Shown: positions 1-5,749 of the stretch, piece by piece
How the letters are laid out: each line of letters starts with the position of its first letter
Position numbering within the stretch: position 1 is the first letter of the stretch
NCBI GenBank assembly: GCA_946407735.1
Contig: CAMJPL010000018.1
Coordinates: 1 to 54,015, forward strand
Length of the DNA: 54,015 bases
Source of the DNA: an uncultured Clostridia bacterium
GTDB taxonomy: Bacteria > Bacillota > Clostridia > Oscillospirales > CAG-272
Reading direction: 5' to 3'
Program-made: the position numbers and the translations under genes
The notes under the pieces: generated by a model
What the model saw: the letters and a program-made list of their open reading frames with translations, nothing else
Database searches by the model: none
What the model was told of the DNA's origin: nothing

Positions 1-225
1 AAGCATGCCGAATCTCTGTCTGGTAAGATCGGGGCATTTAAGCGCTTGCGCACAGCCGCAGCTGGTAGTGTTGCTATTTTTCAGATTACGAGAAGCCACG
101 AATATTTCATTCCCGCAGTCGCAGCGGCACCGCCATACGTTATAGCCGCAGCTGTATTCATTTGTCTTTTCGACAGCCGTCAACTTCCCGAAGCGAAGTC
201 CAGTAAGATTGCTGGAATTTCCCAT
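1..225 (-). CDS. Zinc-ribbon repeat DNA-binding-like protein, N-terminal part
   Basis: The reading frame opens with ATG at 225-223 behind an AGGAGAAGAAGG ribosome binding site and stays open for 75 codons to the left edge, so the C-terminus is outside the window. It begins with an LTGLRFGKLTAVEKT segment, then WRCRCDCGN and TSCGC, giving four cysteines in a CxC...CxC-type ribbon. A second copy of the opening motif (DLTRQRFGML) starts as the window ends, so the protein is repetitive. Such L-x-G-x-x-F-G-x-L-T...CDCG...SCGC modules occur in phage and mobile-element proteins of gut Firmicutes and probably bind DNA; no precise function is established here. It lies just left of the putative invertible promoter segment at 298-578 and is the gene that would be switched on by inversion. 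The 72-nt leader between is GC-rich and self-complementary. Confidence 0.7.
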   Translation of the reverse strand, partial: MGNSSNLTGLRFGKLTAVEKTNEYSCGYNVWRCRCDCGNEIFVASRNLKNSNTTSCGCAQALKCPDLTRQRFGML

Positions 226-297
226 CCTTCTTCTCCTGAATGTTTTTATCCGCCCGCGGACGCCGGGCGCCGCATCTGCGTCCGGTCTGCCGCCGTT

Positions 298-319
298 CTA
301 CATTATAAATATAATGTGG
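298..319. repeat. Left 22-bp palindrome (candidate inversion site IR-L)
   Basis: The left arm is CTACATTATA, then AA, then the right arm TATAATGTGG. The arms are complementary at 9 of 10 positions. Read as an inverted repeat against 557-578 it matches 21 of 22 bases, including the central dinucleotide; read as a direct repeat only 19 of 22. That preference for inverted orientation is what an inversion site should show. Confidence 0.7.
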
Positions 320-335
320 ATTTTAAGAAGAAAAT

Positions 336-358
336 AAAAAAGGCCCGATGATCGGGTT
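336..358 (-). terminator. Leftward intrinsic terminator inside the invertible segment
   Basis: On the minus strand CCCGATCATCGGG (short GC stem) is followed by CC and TTTTTTATTTTC. It would stop transcripts coming from the recombinase before they reach the gene at 225-1. The stem is short, and the other strand also has some U-richness, so it may act both ways. Confidence 0.5.
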
Positions 359-405
359 TATTATCTGCGTTTCGTCCCATATTACAGCCGTATATCCCAC
401 AAATC

Positions 406-434
406 TTGCTTATCGGATACGAATATGGTATAAT
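406..434 (+). promoter_or_regulatory. Sigma-A promoter, distal, within invertible segment
   Basis: TTGCTT at 406-411 and TATAAT at 429-434 are separated by 17 bp. It points right, in tandem with the promoter at 512-541. Confidence 0.55.
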
Positions 435-511
435 GATTAAAACGTCAGTATATCAGGCGCACTATATTTGATATTAGGTTAAATATTCTAAATAATTTTA
501 CAATTATTTGT

Positions 512-541
512 TGACAAATGGCGGCTTAAATGATATAATAA
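512..541 (+). promoter_or_regulatory. Consensus sigma-A promoter within invertible segment
   Basis: A TTGACA box begins at 512 and a TATAAT box ends at about 541, with a 17-bp spacer; this is a full consensus promoter. It points right, and there is no rightward gene downstream. Transcription would begin close to 548 and run straight into the hairpin and T tract at 557-587. A strong promoter with nothing to drive is the main hint that the segment flips. Confidence 0.75.
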
Positions 542-556
542 AATGAATTATTTATA

Positions 557-587
557 CCACATTATATTTATAATGTGGTTTTTTTAT
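557..587 (+). repeat. Right 22-bp palindrome (IR-R) followed by T tract
   Basis: Arms CCACATTATA and TATAATGTGG are perfectly complementary around TT (557-578). Directly to the right, outside the candidate segment, lies a run of Ts (579-585), so rightward RNA from 512-541 would form a hairpin plus U tract, an intrinsic terminator. IR-L has no such T tract on its outer side. Confidence 0.7.
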
Positions 588-1429
588 TTTTTCTTCTTAT
601 CTGCCACTAAATTCAGCTTATCCATCTGTCGACGATGCTCCTCCCCGGTCGTCATGATATAGATCCTGGTCGTGTTGATGCTGGTATGTCCGAGCACGTC
701 GGCAAGCGCGGCTATGTCCATCCGCTGGGAATAAAACGATCTGGCGAACAGCTTTCTGAAATTGTGCGGAAATACTTTCTCCTCAGATACCCCGGCTTTG
801 ACGAACAGCGACTTCATCTTCTTCCATATATATGATCTGTCGAGCGGACTGCCTGTTTTGGTGCAGAAGATGCAGCCGCTTTTTATCCCCGCTGATTCCA
901 TATATTCTGTCAGCGTCTGTCTGAGTTTGTCCGGAAGCAGCACCTTCCTCGATTTGTTCTTGCATATGACGTCGGCCTCGCCTTTGCTCACCGCCTCGAC
1001 GGTAATATACCTGAGCTCGTATATCCTTATCCTGGTGGAAGCCATAGTCTGAAGCAGCATGTACATCATCCTGTCGTCCTCCGCCGCCGAGAGCAGACGG
1101 AAATATTCCTCCTTTTTGAGTTCTTTGTCCGGTGAGGTGTATATCTTCCTCTGTATCTTTATCCCCCTGAGCCTGAGATCGTCCATGCCGCACCAGCACA
1201 GAAATGAATTCACAGACGATATAATGGTATTTACAGATTCTATGTTTTTATACTCACAGAGCAGATGATCCTTGAATTCACGAAGACTCGTCTTATTCAC
1301 CTCCCTGCCGTTGAGGAAGTTTCTGAGTTTTCTTGTGTCGCGTATATATTTTTCGATCGTATGCGATGATTTCTCCTGATCTATGAGATTTGTTTTAAAT
1401 TCGGATATTGTTTTCTCGGTTATTATCAT
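584..1429 (-). CDS. Tyrosine recombinase (integrase/invertase family)
   Basis: The 281-aa protein has an N-terminal SAM-like core-binding domain (about 1-95) and a C-terminal catalytic domain. The catalytic set appears intact: R135 in the RIYEL motif, a candidate beta-hairpin lysine near K157-K159, H222-x-x-R225, H248 in VLGH, and the nucleophile Y257 in TTRIYIM. It starts at ATG 1429 behind GGGGAG. Members of this family cut and rejoin DNA through a covalent 3'-phosphotyrosine link and can integrate, excise or invert DNA. There are no phage structural genes nearby, and the gene ends within a few bases of the right palindrome, so its likely substrate is the segment at 298-578. It could instead be a remnant of an integrative element. 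Confidence 0.85.
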   Translation of the reverse strand: MIITEKTISEFKTNLIDQEKSSHTIEKYIRDTRKLRNFLNGREVNKTSLREFKDHLLCEYKNIESVNTIISSVNSFLCWCGMDDLRLRGIKIQRKIYTSPDKELKKEEYFRLLSAAEDDRMMYMLLQTMASTRIRIYELRYITVEAVSKGEADVICKNKSRKVLLPDKLRQTLTEYMESAGIKSGCIFCTKTGSPLDRSYIWKKMKSLFVKAGVSEEKVFPHNFRKLFARSFYSQRMDIAALADVLGHTSINTTRIYIMTTGEEHRRQMDKLNLVADKKKK

Positions 1430-1899
1430 ATTGTCTCCCCTTGAAAAGAATGCCGCAATATTCTAAACTATAAGCCATTAATATATCTGTTATAATTTGA
1501 ATCCGAGTAACAGTTTATTATTTAAATTTGTTTGATTTTATTTATTGATACATTATTTTGATGATAATTAACCTATTATATATTTATTATCTTTCAGAAT
1601 AACGATTATAATTATTTATATCTTATTAATTATGTGTTTGCTCTTATATTACGCATTTACATATTGCCAAGTTATTTTGAGCTAACTATTATTGTAGCAC
1701 GATATTTTTACCATAGTCTGTATTTTTTCAATCTGTGCATGTCAGTACAATAATTATCAAGATTTTACAATTATCCGTTTTGGCTGATTGTTTTATCTAA
1801 ACGGCAGCACCGGCGTGTCGGTGCTGTCTTTATATCTGTATATTGCAATTGATATAATATCCGCTCCTTTTTATTACTTTTCCCTTATATAATAATAAT
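1430..1899. other. AT-rich intergenic region without a gene
   Basis: About 470 bp, strikingly A+T-rich compared with the rest of the window, with no credible ORF. It contains a hairpin at 1805-1826 and several weak promoter-like boxes on the minus strand that could serve the recombinase, for example TTGGCA followed by TATAAG near 1645-1672. No RNA gene was recognised. Confidence 0.5.
1805..1830 (+). terminator. Terminator-like hairpin in AT-rich region
   Basis: CAGCACCG (1805-1812) pairs perfectly with CGGTGCTG (1819-1826) over a 6-nt loop and is followed by TCTTTATAT. No gene on the plus strand leads into it, so it may be left from a lost gene, or may act on the other strand. Confidence 0.45.
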
Positions 1900-1933
1900 C
1901 CCAAAGCCGATCCTTTACGGAAACAGCCTTGGG
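1900..1933 (-). terminator. Terminator of the aldo/keto reductase gene
   Basis: On the minus strand CCCAAGGC pairs with GCTTTGGG over a long loop and is followed by ATTATTATTAT. It lies 20 bp after the stop codon of the gene at 2838-1954. Confidence 0.5.
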
Positions 1934-1953
1934 ATATTTCGGTTGTTTTTCAG

Positions 1954-2838
1954 TTATTGTCTCAGCATTTCCTCATTGAAGAATGGCCTGCCCCTGACTT
2001 TGCCGAGGCGATCTTTAAGCATGGCCTTCTCATCCTCGCTGAGAGGATCGCCGGTTATCTCATCTATATGATTCACGGCGAAGGTGAAATGATCGAAGTT
2101 TCCGGGAGGGATCAGCGCGTTCACTCCGAGCGACCATACATACTTCATCGCCGCGGTAAGTATCGGAGCTTCCGAATCGGTATCGAACGGGCGGCACCAG
2201 CTTTTCGGATATTTTGAGCGGTCTTCTCCTTCATTCCAGGCTCTGTCGATCATGCTCTTCATTGACAGGATGCCCATATTCCGGGATCTCGCCTTCTCTA
2301 TCAGCCTGTTCCCGAAACCGTAGTCCATATTCAGATGCCAGTTGAACGGGAATAAAACCGTATCGAAATCATAAAGCTCGAGAGCCTTCAGAGCGATCCT
2401 CTCGCTGTGAGCCGTGATGCCGGCTTTGCGGATGCAGCCTTCCTTTTTCAGCCTGTTGACCATCTCCATGACTCCTCCGGGGCCGAAAGCGGTCTCGATA
2501 TCCGCGTCGGTCGAAATGGCGTGAAGCTGATATACATCGAAATAATCTGTGTGCAGGAGCTCAGACGATCGTCTGAAATCGTTTTCGGCGTCGGCTTTGG
2601 TCCTTCTTTCGGTCTTGCAGGCGAGATATATCTCTTTTCTGTACGGCCTGAGTGAGTTTCCCAGCTTCTCCTGAGCGTCGCCGTAGCCCGGCGCGACGTC
2701 GAAATAATTCACCCCTTTGTCCACCGCCCACGGGACATAACGGTCGGATGCCTCCTGACCGTCGTTCATGGAGATGACTCCGCCGTAAACCACATCTGAT
2801 ATATTGTAGCCGGTTCTCCCGAAGATATTGTAACGCAT
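1954..2838 (-). CDS. Aldo/keto reductase
   Basis: The 294-aa protein belongs to the aldo/keto reductase superfamily, NADPH-dependent TIM-barrel oxidoreductases acting on carbonyl or sugar substrates. The tetrad is visible: Asp and Tyr in FDVAPGYGDAQEKLG, Lys in YLACKTERRT, and His in DVYQLHAI. I chose ATG 2838 because AGAGAGG precedes it and the conserved MRYNIFGRTG opening starts there; an upstream ATG at 2874 would add 12 residues without a clear binding site. It is monocistronic, with its own terminator. The C-terminus lacks an obvious ferredoxin-like cysteine cluster. The substrate cannot be told from sequence. Confidence 0.88.
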   Translation of the reverse strand: MRYNIFGRTGYNISDVVYGGVISMNDGQEASDRYVPWAVDKGVNYFDVAPGYGDAQEKLGNSLRPYRKEIYLACKTERRTKADAENDFRRSSELLHTDYFDVYQLHAISTDADIETAFGPGGVMEMVNRLKKEGCIRKAGITAHSERIALKALELYDFDTVLFPFNWHLNMDYGFGNRLIEKARSRNMGILSMKSMIDRAWNEGEDRSKYPKSWCRPFDTDSEAPILTAAMKYVWSLGVNALIPPGNFDHFTFAVNHIDEITGDPLSEDEKAMLKDRLGKVRGRPFFNEEMLRQ

Positions 2839-2919
2839 ACGCGACCTCTCTGAAAATCGAATGGTAACGTGCACAAATAACGATCATTGAGGCAGTGATT
2901 TTTTATATCAAATTGCCTC

Positions 2920-2948
2920 TTGATTTTTCTTCCCGAATGTGGTATAAT
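2920..2948 (+). promoter_or_regulatory. Promoter of tRNA-Val
   Basis: TTGATT at 2920-2925 and TATAAT at 2943-2948 are separated by 17 bp and lie 11 bp before the tRNA. Confidence 0.75.
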
Positions 2949-2959
2949 AATATTGTTGC

Positions 2960-3036
2960 GGGGGCGTAGCTCAGTTGGTTAGAGCGCATGCTTGACATGC
3001 ATGAGGTCATTAGTTCGAGCCTAACCGTCCCCACCA
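2960..3036 (+). tRNA. tRNA-Val (anticodon GAC)
   Basis: A 77-nt cloverleaf with encoded CCA: acceptor GGGGGCG/CGTCCCC, D arm GCTC/GAGC, anticodon stem CATGC/GCATG with loop TTGACAT (anticodon GAC, reading GUC and GUU), and T loop TTCGAGC. The first T-stem pair is A-C (ATTAG/CTAAC), one mismatch. It is followed directly by its terminator. Confidence 0.95.
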
Positions 3037-3037
3037 C

Positions 3038-3067
3038 AAACCGCAGATTCGGTTCTGCGGTTTTTTT
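3038..3067 (+). terminator. Terminator of tRNA-Val
   Basis: CCGCAGA pairs with TCTGCGG over TTCGGT and is followed by seven Ts. The T run overlaps the stop of the convergent minus-strand gene at 3066, so it may serve both directions. Confidence 0.85.
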
Positions 3068-3404
3068 ATTTCTTCTCGATGAAGTTGTTTCGTATAAGCA
3101 GGATCTTGCAGTGCTTATATATCGAATTAAGCTGTTTCAGGCTTATCTCCTCGGGACGGGTCACATCATAGTAACGCAGAAGCGTCTGCTTGTCGATGGT
3201 AATCCCGGCCTGAGTGTTTTTTTCTTCCACGGTGTTCAGGAAGTTCATATCCCTGAGATTGTCTATATAATCACGGATATAACGGAAAATATGGTTGGAG
3301 AGGACGTATCCCTCCTTTTCCGAGTCCTTCCTGAGCCTTTTTATTATATATCTTACTATTTCCTTATCCGTCATTTTCATATCTATCACCTCTTTCGGGG
3401 TCAT
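3066..3404 (-). CDS. Hypothetical protein (112 aa)
   Basis: I do not recognise this protein. It is short, charged and probably helical (MTDKEIVRYIIKRLRKDSEK near the start), with no signal peptide, membrane segment or cysteine motif. Its ATG overlaps the stop of the upstream CNNM-family gene by 4 bp (ATGA), so it is translationally coupled to it and is the last gene of the unit aspS, CNNM, CNNM, hypothetical. The coupling suggests it is a real gene, expressed together with the membrane proteins. No function can be assigned. Confidence 0.6.
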   Translation of the reverse strand: MTPKEVIDMKMTDKEIVRYIIKRLRKDSEKEGYVLSNHIFRYIRDYIDNLRDMNFLNTVEEKNTQAGITIDKQTLLRYYDVTRPEEISLKQLNSIYKHCKILLIRNNFIEKK

Positions 3405-4729
3405 ATCTGCTTATCGTATTCAAATTCTATCCGAAGCGTCTCTATCCTGTTCTCGGCGGCGCTTAGAACGGTAATTTTTATCCCGTCCTCTTCCGCGGTC
3501 TCGCCTCTGACGGCGATATGGCCGAGCAGCTCGTTCGTCCATCCTCCGACGGTGGTCTGAGTGCTCTCGACATCGTGAAGTCTGTAATTATACCTGTCTC
3601 TGACGAGCTCAAACAGATCGGTCAATGAAAGCTCTCCGCGGACGATGCATACGGCGGAATCCTCGTTTTCGGTATACTGGATGATATTGCCGTGTCTCGC
3701 GTCATCGCGCTCGTCATATATCTCACCGAGGATCTGCTCATAAATATCCTCCATCGTCACTATGCCGGTCACACCGCCGAACTCATCGAGCACGACGGCA
3801 AACTCAGAGGACTGGGATTTCATTATGCCGAACAGCTTAGACGCCAGGATGCCTTCATACACCTGTATCGGCTTCTTAAGCATGTTTACAAGGGCGCCGG
3901 CGTCAGCGGCTGCTTTTCCGCCTCTTACCAGCTCCTTCATGTATTCTCTTGTGGGAAGGACGCCTATGATGTCATCGAGCGATTCCTTATATACCGGGAT
4001 ATAGCTGTATGTGTTCAGCAGCACGTCTCCGTTTTCCGTCAGAGCCTCCACGCCGTCATCAAGGCAGAAGGCGACTATGTCGACTCTCGATGTCATTATA
4101 TCCCTGACCCTGAGATCCCTGCCGTAAAAGCGTATAGTACGTCTTGAGAATTCGGCGCTTTCCGGATCTATACGTCCTTCTTTCTCAAAATCGTCTATCA
4201 GGACGCTCAGCTCGTCTGAGGTATATGACGGAGTGTTTCTGTTATCAGGCGTCCACAGCGGCGACAGCAGCTTTACGAGCGCATCGACAGAGGCGACGAG
4301 AGGCATGAAAAGCCTGGTCAGCAGCGATATCGGACCGGCTGCCGTCAGGACCATCGAATCGGCCATGCGGCTGAACAGTATTTTGGGAACGATCTCACCG
4401 AAGATCAGCAGAGCGACGGTAAGCGCCGCCGAAGCGACAGTCTGGGCGCGGACCTGATTATCCGGTGAAACGGTGATGGCAAGAACGGTGACTGCTGACG
4501 ACGCCGCTATATTGACAAGCTCATTTCCGGCGAGTATAGCCGACAGAGTGCGGGTAAAGTCATCGTTTATCTTCTGCGCCAGCGCGGCCTTTCTGTTTCC
4601 GCCGTCAGCAAGCTTGCGAAGACGCTGTTTGTTGCACTTGGCGAACGCGATTTCGGAGCCTGAGAAAAATCCGGAGAAGATGAGCAGTATGACGATGAGA
4701 GCCAGTATCGGCAGGACAGTGAAAATCAT
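3401..4729 (-). CDS. CNNM/HlyC-CorC family membrane protein (DUF21-CBS-CorC_HlyC)
   Basis: The 442-aa protein has the full family layout: an N-terminal DUF21 domain with about three to four membrane helices (roughly 1-180), a CBS-domain pair in the middle (roughly 200-335, including VLDEFGGVTGIVTMEDIYEQILG), and a C-terminal CorC_HlyC domain (roughly 355-435). Proteins of this family are implicated in magnesium or other divalent cation export or homeostasis, with the CBS pair sensing nucleotide-Mg; the old hemolysin name is misleading. It overlaps the preceding paralogue by 4 bp and the following small gene by 4 bp. The two paralogues may form a heteromeric complex, which is an inference. Confidence 0.85.
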   Translation of the reverse strand: MIFTVLPILALIVILLIFSGFFSGSEIAFAKCNKQRLRKLADGGNRKAALAQKINDDFTRTLSAILAGNELVNIAASSAVTVLAITVSPDNQVRAQTVASAALTVALLIFGEIVPKILFSRMADSMVLTAAGPISLLTRLFMPLVASVDALVKLLSPLWTPDNRNTPSYTSDELSVLIDDFEKEGRIDPESAEFSRRTIRFYGRDLRVRDIMTSRVDIVAFCLDDGVEALTENGDVLLNTYSYIPVYKESLDDIIGVLPTREYMKELVRGGKAAADAGALVNMLKKPIQVYEGILASKLFGIMKSQSSEFAVVLDEFGGVTGIVTMEDIYEQILGEIYDERDDARHGNIIQYTENEDSAVCIVRGELSLTDLFELVRDRYNYRLHDVESTQTTVGGWTNELLGHIAVRGETAEEDGIKITVLSAAENRIETLRIEFEYDKQI

Positions 4730-5736
4730 TTCGATACACCGCCTTTTCCGAACATCTCTTTGAGAATGTCATTTAGCGTGACGATACCGCATGTCCTGCC
4801 GTTTTCGGAGATGACCGCCATATGGCATCTGTTCTTTATCATCTCGCTGTACAGGCTGCCGATATCCTGTCCGGGAGGCGCGACGACCGGCTTCCTCGAA
4901 AGAGCCTTCAGATCCGCCGGTCCGCCGTGCATAAGATGATTCAGGATATCGTTCGTCAGAACGATGCCGATTATATTATCTATATTTCCGTCGCACAGAG
5001 GATGCCGCGAGTGTTCATCCGAAAGGATCCTTTTCTTCAGCGCTTCTCTGTCGTTTTTTACCTTGCTGTAATCAATGAAATCCGCCTTATCGGCCGGGAC
5101 CATTATGTTTTCCGCCGCGATGCCCCGGATGACCGCCGACGAGCGTATCATCCTCGCCTCCTCATGTGATATCCCGCGTGTTTTTTCGGCAGAATCGACG
5201 GCTCTCATCAGTTCTTCCGACGAATTGTCTTCCGCTGAAGTGTTTCTGCTGAATATGCCGCTTATCAGATCGGATATCTTTCTGAAAAACAGCACCAGCG
5301 GGTGAACAAGGACCATCAGAAACCAAAGTGGAAGCGAGAACAGAAGCGCCATCCTGTCGGCGTTGACATGGGCTATGTTTTTAGGAATCGTTTCGTCAAA
5401 CAGAAATACGGTTATCGTGACGAGTATCGTGGATATAAGCGACGCGTATCCGCTGAGAAAGGCCACGTCTTTGAGCAGGGATATCGCGAGGACCGTCGCC
5501 GTCGACGAGATAAGAACGCTCAGGACATTAATCCCGATCAGAAGGGTGACAAGAGCGCCGTCGAAATCGCTAAGGATCCTTGTGACTCTCGCCGCGCTCC
5601 TGCTGCCGCTTTCGGCCAGGGATTTCATCCGTATCTTATTGCAGTATGAATAAGCGGTCTCTGCCGCGGCAAAAAATGACGCGGCAAAGACCATCACTAT
5701 TATTAAAATACATCGGGCAGCTATATCGTCTGTCAT
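4726..5736 (-). CDS. CNNM-type DUF21-CBS protein lacking the C-terminal domain
   Basis: The 336-aa paralogue of the next gene has a DUF21 membrane domain (about 1-180) and a CBS pair ending in GRTCGIVTLNDILKEMFGKGG, but stops there, without the CorC_HlyC domain. The end is a natural stop that overlaps the next start by 4 bp, so truncation by mutation is unlikely. It follows aspS by 13 bp and is probably cotranscribed with it. A role in divalent cation transport is taken from the family. The lost domain suggests it works with, or regulates, the full-length neighbour. Confidence 0.82.
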   Translation of the reverse strand: MTDDIAARCILIIVMVFAASFFAAAETAYSYCNKIRMKSLAESGSRSAARVTRILSDFDGALVTLLIGINVLSVLISSTATVLAISLLKDVAFLSGYASLISTILVTITVFLFDETIPKNIAHVNADRMALLFSLPLWFLMVLVHPLVLFFRKISDLISGIFSRNTSAEDNSSEELMRAVDSAEKTRGISHEEARMIRSSAVIRGIAAENIMVPADKADFIDYSKVKNDREALKKRILSDEHSRHPLCDGNIDNIIGIVLTNDILNHLMHGGPADLKALSRKPVVAPPGQDIGSLYSEMIKNRCHMAVISENGRTCGIVTLNDILKEMFGKGGVSK

Positions 5737-5749
5737 TTTAGGCTATCAA

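Larger units (their letters stand above)
298..578. other. Putative invertible promoter segment (phase switch), OFF orientation
   Basis: Two near-identical 22-bp palindromes bound about 280 bp without a gene. Inside are two rightward promoters (406-434 and 512-541) and a leftward terminator-like hairpin (336-358). A tyrosine recombinase gene abuts the right palindrome. As drawn, the promoters face right, into the antisense of the recombinase, and leftward transcription meets the hairpin before the gene at 225-1. After inversion the promoters would face left onto that gene. Palindromes, promoters and recombinase are seen directly; inversion itself is inferred from the architecture of known invertible promoters. 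Alternatives are two ordinary terminators that happen to be similar, or regulatory sites of a repressor. Confidence 0.6.

Noticed and set aside
46..351. A 101-codon plus-strand frame at the left edge
   Set aside because: It lies opposite the zinc-ribbon repeat gene and runs through the left palindrome; it has no ribosome binding site and no recognisable domain.
298..578. The two palindromes as att sites of an integrated element
   Set aside because: They are only about 280 bp apart, the recombinase lies outside them, and they match better as inverted than direct repeats.
2960..3036. tRNA-Val as the insertion site of the accessory region at the left end
   Set aside because: No copy of the tRNA 3' end was seen elsewhere in the window and the recombinase is 1.5 kb away, so no attachment pair can be shown.
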